DNA of 6,296 nucleotides. It comes from JAPLGZ01 sp038225095. GTDB lineage: Bacteria; Chloroflexota; Anaerolineae; Caldilineales; Caldilineaceae. Below the pieces are notes generated by a model, which made no database searches, was not told the DNA's origin, and worked only from the letters and a program-made list of their open reading frames with translations. Positions 1-5,932 of the stretch are shown here, in pieces; positions within the stretch are counted from its first letter, which is position 1, and every line of letters starts with the position of its first letter. Both the position numbers and the translations under genes were made by a program. The stretch covers positions 1 to 6,296 of the forward strand of contig JBBREZ010000418.1 in NCBI GenBank assembly GCA_038225095.1, in the 5' to 3' direction.

Positions 1-1
1 A

Positions 2-1339
2 GCGTTAGAAGTTGATCTACAACGTAAAATCGCCGAAGAAGTGGAAAATCATCGGCTGCGCGTGCAGGTGCAACTGATCAGTTATGCGGCGTTGCAGGTG
101 CCGGTGGCAGTCGCCGACATCACGCTCAGCGATGGCAAACACGAAGCCACGATCCAAGTGCGGCGTAATCGGTACACCGGCGCTTTGCGTCGCCCGATTT
201 GTTATTCCTGTGGACAAGCAGTGGGCGCGGATCAGGCAACCGCCGAGATTGCACTCGACCGCAATGGTCATGTGATTTGCGACGATTGTATAGAGCAATG
301 CGCCACTTGCCAAGCGATCGTTTGCACCCGTTGCGGCGTCGCTGCCTGCCCGATTTGTGGCAAGCAAAATTGTGATACCTGTAGTCGTGCCTGCCGCGCC
401 TGTGGTGAATATGCCTGTGCCGAACACAGCAGCATTTGCCCTACCTGTGGTGACGAAGTTTGCCATGCTTGCCAGACTGAATGCGCCTGTTGTGGGCAGC
501 GCCAGTGTCGCAGCCATTTACGTTTGGACCATGTGAGCGCTGGCCGTGATGTGGCAGAATTGATCTGCAATCAATGCGCCATACGTTGCCCTGGCTGCCA
601 ACAATTTAGCGCGCACACTGCGATCTGTAGCGCCAGTGGCCAACGTTTTTGCCTGAATTGTCTGGCAATTTGCGCCGAATGTGGCAAACAAGTTGGTCCC
701 AGTTTTTACCAAATTATTGACGATAAAACGTATTGTTTCGCTTGCCTGGAAGAATGCCCAACGTGCCACATGTTGACGCCAGCCGTGCTGCACTGCGCCG
801 ATTGCGGCGCTACTTGTTGTCTGCATTGTGGCGAAAGTTGCGCCGTTTGCCAAAAGCCATTTTGCCAACAACACGCTGTCCATTGTGCCAAATGCGAGCA
901 TGTGCTTTGTCAAGAGCATACGGTGAAATGTCATATTTGCCAGGGTGAAGCGTGCCCGGTTTGCAATGACCAATGTGGCATTTGTGAATTCTATTATTGC
1001 GCCGAACACGCGGCTGTTTGCCGGCGCTGCGGCTGTATCTATTGTCGCGAGTGTGTGCGCCTCTCTGGCTTATGTGATACCTGTGCCGTGATCTGGCGCG
1101 AAGGCGAGCCGGTTGATCTGGCTGCGGAACCATACGTTGTGGACCCCGCCGTGGCTGCGCTGGCGCCGCATTACCGTTGGGTACGCGCCGCCAATCAACG
1201 CTACACGATCTATGCGGGCCAAAGTATGTTGATGAACAGCGCGCTGGTGGTTGTCGACCGGCTCTTTGCGCCGGCCAAAGTGATCACGGCGCGCAAAGTG
1301 GCGGCCATTGACACGATCCGGGGCAGCTTATGGCGGTAG
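2..1339 (+). CDS. Cysteine-rich tandem zinc-finger-like repeat protein, 5' end outside window
   Basis: The frame is open from base 2, so the gene very likely begins upstream; the first in-window start-like codon is GTG at 41, with no convincing ribosome binding site. 445 residues are visible. The first 65 or so have no Cys and look like a folded beta-rich domain I do not recognise. Residues about 67-361 (nt 200-1084) hold about 60 Cys, mostly CxxC pairs. Much of this follows a 15-residue unit, C-x2-C-x4-C-x2-[C/H]-x3, seen five times at 299-517 and six times at 794-1054. Each unit offers four potential Zn ligands. The last 84 residues have no Cys and no recognised fold. There is no signal peptide or membrane segment in the visible part, so a cytoplasmic zinc-binding scaffold or nucleic-acid/protein-binding role is plausible, but function is unknown. 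Iron-sulfur binding is a weaker alternative. The stop codon overlaps the radical SAM gene by 10 nt, which suggests co-translation. Confidence 0.85.
   Translation, partial: ALEVDLQRKIAEEVENHRLRVQVQLISYAALQVPVAVADITLSDGKHEATIQVRRNRYTGALRRPICYSCGQAVGADQATAEIALDRNGHVICDDCIEQCATCQAIVCTRCGVAACPICGKQNCDTCSRACRACGEYACAEHSSICPTCGDEVCHACQTECACCGQRQCRSHLRLDHVSAGRDVAELICNQCAIRCPGCQQFSAHTAICSASGQRFCLNCLAICAECGKQVGPSFYQIIDDKTYCFACLEECPTCHMLTPAVLHCADCGATCCLHCGESCAVCQKPFCQQHAVHCAKCEHVLCQEHTVKCHICQGEACPVCNDQCGICEFYYCAEHAAVCRRCGCIYCRECVRLSGLCDTCAVIWREGEPVDLAAEPYVVDPAVAALAPHYRWVRAANQRYTIYAGQSMLMNSALVVVDRLFAPAKVITARKVAAIDTIRGSLWR
299..517 (+). repeat. Cys-repeat block A: five 15-residue units
   Basis: Five consecutive protein-level units start with CATC, CPIC, CRAC, CPTC and CACC. 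All follow C-x2-C-x4-C-x2-[C/H], with the fourth ligand being C, C, H, C, H in order. The spacing to the next unit is three residues (four after the first unit). The DNA copies have diverged, so this is an old internal duplication, not a recent tandem DNA repeat. Confidence 0.85.
794..1054 (+). repeat. Cys-repeat block B: six 15-residue units
   Basis: Six consecutive units start with CADC, CAVC, CAKC, CHIC, CGIC and CRRC. They have the same C-x2-C-x4-C-x2-[C/H]-x3 pattern and an exact 15-residue period. The fourth ligand is C, H, H, C, H, C. The first and last units carry an extra Cys. The segment between blocks A and B (518-793) is also rich in CxxC pairs but with longer, irregular spacers. 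Confidence 0.85.
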
Positions 1340-2175
1340 AGCAAGCGCACAATCGCCGACTAGCTGCCAACCTAGCAGCCCAACTTCACTTGGCCGATTG
1401 CCATCTTTGCGCCCACGATTGTGGCCCGGCGCGGGCAACGGCAAGTGGCAAATGTCGGGTAGGCCAGACGAGTTATATTGCCAGTGAGATGTTGCATTTG
1501 GGCGAGGAAGAAGCTCTGCGTCCAGCCCATGCGATTTTTTTTAGCGGTTGTACGGCCACTTGTGGCTTTTGTACAGCCGCTAAATTTGCCTTCCGCCCGA
1601 CGTATGGTGTGGCGGTTTCTCCCCAGCAATTGGCCGCACGGATGGTGCAACGCCAGGCCGAAGGCGCGCGCTCGATCTGTTTTATTGGCGGGGATCCGAC
1701 GCCGCATATTCCCTTTGTTTTAGAAGCACTTTCCGTGTTGGGCGAGCGTAAATTTGTGCCCACCGTCTTTAATAGCAATTTTTACCTCACCAACGCCGCG
1801 CTTGATTTGCTGGACGGCGCGATCGACATCTATTTACCCGACCTGAAATTTGGCCCCGCGGTTGGCCCGCAAAGTTGTGGTGAACGTGTGGGCGGCATGC
1901 CTGATTACTGGAATGTAGTCACCCATTGTCTGGATCAGCTGTACACCCAGAACAAGCGCATTATCGTGCGCCATCTGTTGATGCCTGGGCATTTTGACTG
2001 TTGCACCGTGCCCGTGCTGCACTGGTTGGCGGATCGTCCGTTTGAAGTGAGCCTGCTTACTCAATATGTTGCGCCGGCGCATGCCAAAGGTGAATTGGCC
2101 AACCAACTACTGTCCAGTGATATTAGACGGGCTACGCAGCTTGCGCAGGCGTTGAAGTTACCCTTAATTGCATAA
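1330..2175 (+). CDS. Radical SAM protein, PflX/COG1313-like (pyruvate formate-lyase activase homologue)
   Basis: This is a complete 281-residue protein. The radical SAM cluster motif CxxxCxxC is at C74, C78 and C81 (GCTATCGFC); these three Cys would hold the 4Fe-4S cluster that cleaves S-adenosylmethionine. A GGDP motif at 120-123 fits the SAM-binding 'GGE' position, and YLPDLKFG (168-175) matches the conserved late strand of PflA-like enzymes. A Cys motif before the barrel (C24, C27, C31, C42) is typical of COG1313 proteins and may bind a further metal site. The length is normal for that family. The physiological substrate of the family is not settled, and no glycyl radical enzyme lies next to it here. 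ATG 1330 overlaps the end of the Cys-rich gene by 10 nt, with a weak GGGG 6 nt upstream, so expression probably depends on translational coupling. A true PflA is unlikely because of the N-terminal Cys motif and the context. Confidence 0.9.
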   Translation: MAVEQAHNRRLAANLAAQLHLADCHLCAHDCGPARATASGKCRVGQTSYIASEMLHLGEEEALRPAHAIFFSGCTATCGFCTAAKFAFRPTYGVAVSPQQLAARMVQRQAEGARSICFIGGDPTPHIPFVLEALSVLGERKFVPTVFNSNFYLTNAALDLLDGAIDIYLPDLKFGPAVGPQSCGERVGGMPDYWNVVTHCLDQLYTQNKRIIVRHLLMPGHFDCCTVPVLHWLADRPFEVSLLTQYVAPAHAKGELANQLLSSDIRRATQLAQALKLPLIA

Positions 2176-2212
2176 TGTAAGCCGATTGTAAACATTTTGC
2201 AAGCATAACCCT

Positions 2213-2241
2213 TTGAAAACTACGTTGATTTTGTGTAATCT
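2213..2241 (+). promoter_or_regulatory. Weak sigma70-like promoter candidate
   Basis: TTGAAA at 2213-2218 is followed after exactly 17 nt by TAATCT at 2236-2241. The -35 box is a good match and the -10 box is poor. It would start a transcript just before the long palindrome at 2283-2330. It may be chance. Confidence 0.2.
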
Positions 2242-2282
2242 ATAGTTGCGGTTGTACGCTGGCGCAAAGGCATCTACCGCGA

Positions 2283-2330
2283 TGTCGCAAAGCGCCGCTT
2301 TTAGGCGAGTAAAAGCGGCGCTTTGCGACA
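2283..2330. repeat. Perfect 21-bp inverted repeat with 6-nt loop
   Basis: The arms at 2283-2303 and 2310-2330 are perfect reverse complements, separated by GGCGAG (2304-2309). Each arm also contains a near-palindrome of its own (AAAGCGCCGCTTT on the left, AAAGCGGCGCTTT on the right). An outer pair GTACGCTG (2254-2261) and CAGCGTAC (2329-2336) shares the last two bases. The element lies 107 nt after the radical SAM stop codon. It could act as a transcription terminator in either direction, but no T-run follows it, so a dispersed palindromic (REP- or MITE-like) element is equally likely. Confidence 0.8.
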
Positions 2331-2395
2331 GCGTACCAGTATACCGTTTGTATTTTGATCAAGTCCAGTTACGACTTGTGAATGTAGAAATCCGA

Positions 2396-2417
2396 CGAAT
2401 TAACCATCGTTAATTCG
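2396..2417. promoter_or_regulatory. 9-bp perfect hairpin or operator-like dyad
   Basis: CGAATTAAC (2396-2404) and GTTAATTCG (2409-2417) are perfect inverted copies around CATC. The AT-rich dyad lies 180 nt upstream of the phosphohexomutase start. It resembles a binding site for a dimeric regulator more than a terminator, since the stem is AT-rich and no T-run follows. Its role is inferred only. Confidence 0.4.
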
Positions 2418-2583
2418 CAGCTCCGCTAGACCAACGACAACGCCTGTTCACAAAATACCAGATCAAGGCAGTTATCATCTATCCAATCACGATTGTAGAC
2501 GACGGCACTCTTGGCCGCCAATCTATTATCTACCATCAAACGCTGACAACGATGAATTTCTGGATAGCCACCTACCATTGCCT

Positions 2584-2588
2584 AAGGA
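2584..2588 (+). promoter_or_regulatory. Ribosome binding site of the phosphohexomutase gene
   Basis: AAGGA lies 9 nt before ATG 2598. It supports this start, which also gives the expected N-terminus (KFGTDGWR) for the family. Confidence 0.75.
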
Positions 2589-2597
2589 ACCCCTTTT

Positions 2598-4061
2598 ATG
2601 CCGATTAAATTTGGGACGGACGGCTGGCGCGCCGTCATTAGTGATGAGTTTACGTTTGAAAATGTACGCAAGGTGACCCAGGCGATTGCCGAAAAGACCT
2701 TAGAAGATAGCGCTAGTGCGAACGGCGCTCTAACCGGTCAAGCGCCGTCGCTGGTGGTTGGTTTTGATACGCGCTTCCTCAGTGATCGCTATGCCTGGAC
2801 CGTGGCTGAAGTGTTGGCCGCTAACGGTATTCACGTCTGGCTAGCACGGGCAGATGCCCCTACGCCGCTGATCAGCTATGCGATTGTCGACAAAAAAGCC
2901 GCTGGCGGCGTGATGATCACGGCCAGCCATAATCCACCCCGCTATAATGGCATCAAACTCAAGGCCGCCTATGGCGGTTCGGCCAGCCCAGCAGATGCTA
3001 AAGATGTAGAGAAGCGGATTCTGGCTAATGATCAGCGCGGTGCAAGCCCGCAACAAATGGAGCTAAAAATCGCTCTGGCCCAAGGACTTGTCCAGCGGTT
3101 TGACCCCTTTCCTGCGTATGCGGCCCATGTGCGTAAACTGGTCAATTTTGATGTAATTCAGCGCGCTGAATTGACGGTGGCGGTAGATGCGATGTATGGC
3201 ACCGGGCGCATTCATCTGCGGCGCTTGCTCGAAGAAGCTGGCTGCCGCGTGACCGAATTGCGCAGTGAGATGAATCCAGGGTTCAACGGCATCCACCCCG
3301 AGCCAATTGAACGTCATCTGCAACCGTTGATTGCGGAGATGAAAACTGGTAAATATGAAATTGGTCTGGCGACTGATGGCGATGCTGACCGCATCGGCGC
3401 CGTCGATCCGACGGGTCGCTTTATTGACCCGCATTGTGTGATGGCGCTGCTATTAGAGCATTTGGTGCATGACCGCCATTTACGTGGCAGTGTGGTTAAA
3501 ACCGTCAGCACCACGCAAATGCTCAACCGTCTGGCCGAACGGTATAATCTGACCGTGCACGAGACACCAGTGGGCTTCAATCATATTTGCGATCTGATGA
3601 TGAGTGAAAATGTACTGATCGGCGGCGAGGAAAGTGGTGGCATCAGCATGGTGGGCCATATTCCCGAAGGCGATGGCGTCCTGATGGGCCTGCTGCTGGT
3701 GGAGATGGTCGCGATTCGCGGCAAGTCATTGTTGGCGCTGTTGGATGAATTGATGGCCGCGCCGGATGTGGGCCCTTTCTATTATGCGCGCCATGACCAA
3801 CCCGTGCGGCCTTTCGATAAGGTGGAAATGGTCGCCGGGTTGATCGCGGCTGCGCCGCCTCTGTTGGCGGGCCAACCGATTGCCGCCATCAACAGTAAAG
3901 ATGGGGTCAAATTTATTTTGCGCGATAACAGTTGGTTGTTGATCCGGCCCAGCGGCACCGAGCCCCTGTTGCGCATCTATGCCGAAGGTCGCACGGATGA
4001 GGCGGTCCAGCAGTTGCTGCTCGAAGGGGCTCAGATGGCCGAGCAGCAGATTAAGGTGTAG
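2598..4061 (+). CDS. Alpha-D-phosphohexomutase (phosphoglucomutase/phosphomannomutase family)
   Basis: This complete 487-residue enzyme should interconvert hexose 1-phosphate and 6-phosphate, linking central sugar metabolism to glycogen, cell-wall and exopolysaccharide precursors in the cytoplasm. All four active-site loops are present: TASHNPPRYNG with catalytic phospho-Ser110; the Mg-binding DGDADR at 260-265; the sugar-recognition GEESGG at 343-348; and the phosphate-binding RPSGTEP at 450-456. The N-terminal KFGTDGWR is also typical. The GEESGG loop differs from the GEMSGH of classical PGM/PMM and from the GEQSGH of GlmM, so the preferred sugar (glucose, mannose or glucosamine) cannot be fixed from sequence; a Pgm-like role is my best guess. 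Residues about 36-51 form a small, low-complexity insertion before the first core strand. The gene is alone on its strand, with no close partner. Confidence 0.95.
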   Translation: MPIKFGTDGWRAVISDEFTFENVRKVTQAIAEKTLEDSASANGALTGQAPSLVVGFDTRFLSDRYAWTVAEVLAANGIHVWLARADAPTPLISYAIVDKKAAGGVMITASHNPPRYNGIKLKAAYGGSASPADAKDVEKRILANDQRGASPQQMELKIALAQGLVQRFDPFPAYAAHVRKLVNFDVIQRAELTVAVDAMYGTGRIHLRRLLEEAGCRVTELRSEMNPGFNGIHPEPIERHLQPLIAEMKTGKYEIGLATDGDADRIGAVDPTGRFIDPHCVMALLLEHLVHDRHLRGSVVKTVSTTQMLNRLAERYNLTVHETPVGFNHICDLMMSENVLIGGEESGGISMVGHIPEGDGVLMGLLLVEMVAIRGKSLLALLDELMAAPDVGPFYYARHDQPVRPFDKVEMVAGLIAAAPPLLAGQPIAAINSKDGVKFILRDNSWLLIRPSGTEPLLRIYAEGRTDEAVQQLLLEGAQMAEQQIKV

Positions 4062-4094
4062 ATTCTGAGGCAATCATTAAGTTCGGTTGACCTT

Positions 4095-4169
4095 TCAACT
4101 GCGCCCAGTGGGCACCCGATTGCACTGGGCGTCACCATCTCGTGAAGACGAACCATCAACTGCCCAGTG
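4095..4169 (+). repeat. Short imperfect direct repeat
   Basis: TCAACTGCGCCCAGTG (4095-4110) recurs as TCAACTGCCCAGTG (4156-4169), differing only by a two-base CG insertion. The second copy could compete with the first for pairing with CACTGGGC at 4123-4130. It may be a remnant of a duplicated element. Confidence 0.5.
4102..4131. terminator. Hairpin after phosphohexomutase, possible terminator
   Basis: CGCCCAGTG (4102-4110) pairs with CACTGGGCG (4123-4131) around a 12-nt loop, 40 nt after the stop codon. The GC-rich stem and its place fit a terminator for the upstream gene. No T-run follows, so intrinsic termination is uncertain. Confidence 0.4.
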
Positions 4170-4269
4170 CGCTGCACGCTCGTGACCCTATTAAGATCAA
4201 CCAACCCTAGTCTAATAGACAACGCAAATAAGGCCAATCCAGAAAAATAAATAACGATATAGGGATCGA

Positions 4270-4305
4270 GACCTGACAGGTGGAAAAGACCCCACCTGTC
4301 AGGTC
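4270..4305. repeat. 14-bp perfect inverted repeat, dispersed-palindrome type
   Basis: The arms at 4270-4283 (GACCTGACAGGTGG) and 4292-4305 (CCACCTGTCAGGTC) pair perfectly around an 8-nt loop. From memory, and unchecked, palindromes with the core ACCTGACAGGT/ACCTGTCAGGT recur many times between genes in Chloroflexota and some cyanobacteria. A multi-copy element is therefore likely. It could also serve as a two-way terminator between the converging genes. Confidence 0.7.
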
Positions 4306-4372
4306 CGTTGATAAGTTCAGCCCGTATACTTATTTATTTGGAATGGCCTAAACTACGCACCATTGACAGGAC

Positions 4373-4392
4373 GGGCACGCCATGGCATGCCC
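4373..4392. repeat. 20-nt near-perfect palindrome
   Basis: GGGCACGCCA and TGGCATGCCC are reverse complements except for one C/A mismatch, with no loop between the halves. The sequence resembles GGGCATGCCATGGCGTGCCC-type intergenic repeats that I recall from Chloroflexota; this was not checked. It lies 70 nt after the inverted repeat at 4270-4305, so the two may form one composite element. Confidence 0.55.
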
Positions 4393-4428
4393 CTACGATT
4401 GTTCGACTTTTATTTGTGTTCTCTATAA

Positions 4429-4457
4429 GCGGACGGTGAATTCTGCTTTTCGTCCGC
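4429..4457 (-). terminator. Terminator-like hairpin of the aminotransferase gene
   Basis: On the minus strand GCGGACG directly follows the TAG stop codon and pairs with CGTCCGC after a 15-nt loop. Adding a G-U pair and two A-U pairs lets the stem reach into the stop codon, giving about 10 bp. Only two T residues follow, so it is a weak intrinsic terminator at best. Confidence 0.5.
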
Positions 4458-5585
4458 CTAAACCAATAACGCCTTGTGTTTTGTCAGACTGTCGAGCAAA
4501 CGATTAACATCGTCCAGGTTATTATAAAAATGGGGCGAAATGCGCAAATTGCCATCGCGGCTGGAAACAATAATCCCATCCTCTGCCATCCACTTGACGA
4601 GCAAATCTACCTTATGTGAGCGCAGCGTGAGCAACGAACCATGTTTGTTAGGATCAACCGGCGACACCAGGTTAAAGCCACGGCACATAATACCTTCTTT
4701 GATTGCGCTTGTCAGTTGGCGCACTTCGGCTTGAATTCGCTCTGTGCCCAGGGCTTGAACCAGCTTGAGACCAGCCAGTGCGGCATACACATTGGGCACG
4801 GGCGGCGAACCGGCCTCGAAACGCCGGGCCGTAGGTGAAGGCGTATGGGCATTATTGTCCATCGCAAAAATGTTCGCCTGCGAAAACCAACCTACACTGG
4901 TTGGGCGCAATTGGGCCAATAATTCTTTGCGCACATACAAATAGGCCAAGCCTGACGACGCCAGCAAATATTTGAGCACACCAGCAACGAGAAAATCCAC
5001 CTTGAGCTGTTTCACGTCAATGGGCATCGTACCCAGCGTTTGATAGCCATCGAGCAGCACCAGCGCGCCTTTTTTGTGCGCCAGCTCGACGATGGCGGGT
5101 ACATCTAAAAGTGCACCATTGCGATAGCAAACATGCGTGATCGCCACCAGCAGCGTGTTTTCGTCGATCGCATCAGCAAAATATTCAACGGGTACACTGT
5201 TGCCAGCCGCAGGCACATGCACCACCTGTGCGCCCCGTTGTTCCTGCGCATGCCAGATCTGGCCGACCGTGGGAAATTCAAAGTCGCTGACGACAATTTT
5301 ATTGCGTGGGCCGCTGAAATCCAGCGCGCTCGCCAAGGCGCTGATGCCAGCCGAGACCGATGTTGTCACCGCGACCTCGTCGGCCTCGGCGTTGATCAGC
5401 GCGCTGAACGCATGGCGCGTCGCCTCCAACTGTTCGACCCAGAGCTCCCAGGGTGACCCTTGTTCTTCCCAGTCGGCGAGATAGCGAGCATACGCAAGTT
5501 GCACGTCAACCGAGAGCGCGCCTTGAGAACAGCTATTCAAATAAACTTTTTTCTGAAAAATGGGAAAACGTTCACGCAGGGACAT
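4458..5585 (-). CDS. Class V PLP-dependent aminotransferase (cysteine desulfurase/kynureninase-like fold)
   Basis: This complete 375-residue cytoplasmic enzyme belongs to fold-type I. The probable PLP-lysine is K205 in AGVLKYLLASSG. The upstream Asp that binds the pyridine nitrogen is D179 in LLDGYQTLG. HVCYRNG (151-157), DFEFPT (101-106) and the late RRFEAGSPPVPN loop are also typical of class V enzymes. The length is normal. I see no clear loop with a reactive Cys near the C-terminus as in true cysteine desulfurases, so that activity is not supported; the substrate is unknown. ATG 5585 is chosen because the N-terminus RERFPIFQKKVYLNS starts as usual for the family; the ribosome binding site is weak (AGAAAG about 9 nt upstream). 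The gene starts 12 nt after the HEPN reading frame ends, so it is probably read from the same transcript. A polar effect of the HEPN frameshift is possible. Confidence 0.9.
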   Translation of the reverse strand: MSLRERFPIFQKKVYLNSCSQGALSVDVQLAYARYLADWEEQGSPWELWVEQLEATRHAFSALINAEADEVAVTTSVSAGISALASALDFSGPRNKIVVSDFEFPTVGQIWHAQEQRGAQVVHVPAAGNSVPVEYFADAIDENTLLVAITHVCYRNGALLDVPAIVELAHKKGALVLLDGYQTLGTMPIDVKQLKVDFLVAGVLKYLLASSGLAYLYVRKELLAQLRPTSVGWFSQANIFAMDNNAHTPSPTARRFEAGSPPVPNVYAALAGLKLVQALGTERIQAEVRQLTSAIKEGIMCRGFNLVSPVDPNKHGSLLTLRSHKVDLLVKWMAEDGIIVSSRDGNLRISPHFYNNLDDVNRLLDSLTKHKALLV

Positions 5586-5597
5586 AGCACTGACTTT

Positions 5598-5932
5598 CTA
5601 TTCCGCGGGTAGGATGAATTCAAGTTCAATAATCAGGCCGGGTAAGTTGCGGTGAACAACTTCCCATACAATATCCAGGTCAACGTCATTATATTCATGA
5701 ATCATTCTGTTGCGCATATCAATGATGTTGCGCCAAGCAATTTGAGGATACAAATCGTGTGTCTCCTTTGTAACTTTTGAACCGGCTTCACCAATAATTG
5801 TGAGCGCATGAATAACGGCGTAAGAATTTCATCAGCTTCTAGATTGCTCTGTGTTTTGCCTTGGAGAAATTTGCGTGCCTTGTAAGCTTCGTTCAACATA
5901 TGGCGTAGACGCATCAGATCGCGCTTGTTCAT
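5598..5932 (-). pseudogene. hepT: HEPN-domain (DUF86, HepT-like) toxin broken by a one-base frameshift
   Basis: ATG 5932 opens MNKRDLMRLRHMLNEAYKAR and continues to ADEILT, the usual first half of a DUF86 HEPN protein. After ACG (5819-5821) that frame becomes unrelated and stops at 5702. The second half resumes in another frame at GCC (5817-5819) as AVIHALTIIGEAGSKV and runs to TAG at 5598-5600. It includes RNRMIHEY (nt 5691-5714), a complete Rx4HxY HEPN ribonuclease motif. Restoring one base at about 5817-5821 gives 111 residues, the normal family length. HEPN proteins of this type are RNase toxins that are silenced by a cognate MNT protein, which adds AMP to the motif Tyr. As written, the product lacks the catalytic motif. 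The good conservation on both sides means the lesion is very recent or a base-calling error; no slippery heptamer is seen to support programmed frameshifting. Confidence 0.85.

Larger units (their letters stand above)
2176..2597. other. Gene-free gap with inverted repeats
   Basis: I see no credible coding frame or tRNA in these 422 bases. They contain a long perfect palindrome (2283-2330), an 8-bp outer arm pair (2254-2261 with 2329-2336), a small hairpin at 2360-2378 (6-bp arms) and a 9-bp hairpin at 2396-2417. The gap lies between two genes on the same strand, so it should hold the end of the first unit and the promoter of the phosphohexomutase. I could not fix that promoter with confidence. 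Confidence 0.7.
4062..4457. other. Convergent gene-free gap rich in inverted repeats
   Basis: These 396 bases separate two converging genes. I see no credible coding frame. They contain a 9-bp stem at 4102-4131, a related partial copy near 4156-4169, a 14-bp stem at 4270-4305, a near-perfect 20-nt palindrome at 4373-4392, and a terminator-like hairpin at 4429-4457. The base composition changes to AT-rich at about 4195-4260. Confidence 0.7.

Noticed and set aside
41..43. GTG at 41 as the true start of the Cys-rich gene
   Set aside because: The frame is open to the left edge of the window with coding-like sequence (ALEVDLQRKIAEE), and no ribosome binding site is seen before 41.
299..1054. CRISPR-like or tandem DNA repeat in the Cys-rich gene
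   Set aside because: The 45-nt periodicity exists only at protein level; the DNA units are diverged and lie inside an open frame.
17..1133. Several long minus-strand frames opposite the Cys-rich gene
   Set aside because: They are low-complexity, Ala/Thr- or Gln-rich antisense readings of Cys codons and have no ribosome binding sites or recognisable domains.
1330..2175. True pyruvate formate-lyase activase (PflA)
   Set aside because: The N-terminal Cys motif and CxxxCxxC placement fit COG1313, and no pyruvate formate-lyase gene is adjacent.
4031..4237. Minus-strand frame of 68 residues in the convergent gap
   Set aside because: It overlaps the end of the phosphohexomutase gene and a hairpin, and has no recognisable domain.
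4308..4330. TTGATA and TATACT as a promoter in the convergent gap
   Set aside because: The spacing is only 11 nt, too short for a sigma70-type promoter, and no gene follows on that strand.
5811..5830. Programmed frameshift in the HEPN gene
   Set aside because: No slippery heptamer or clear downstream stem is visible at the junction; a one-base deletion or sequence error explains it more simply.
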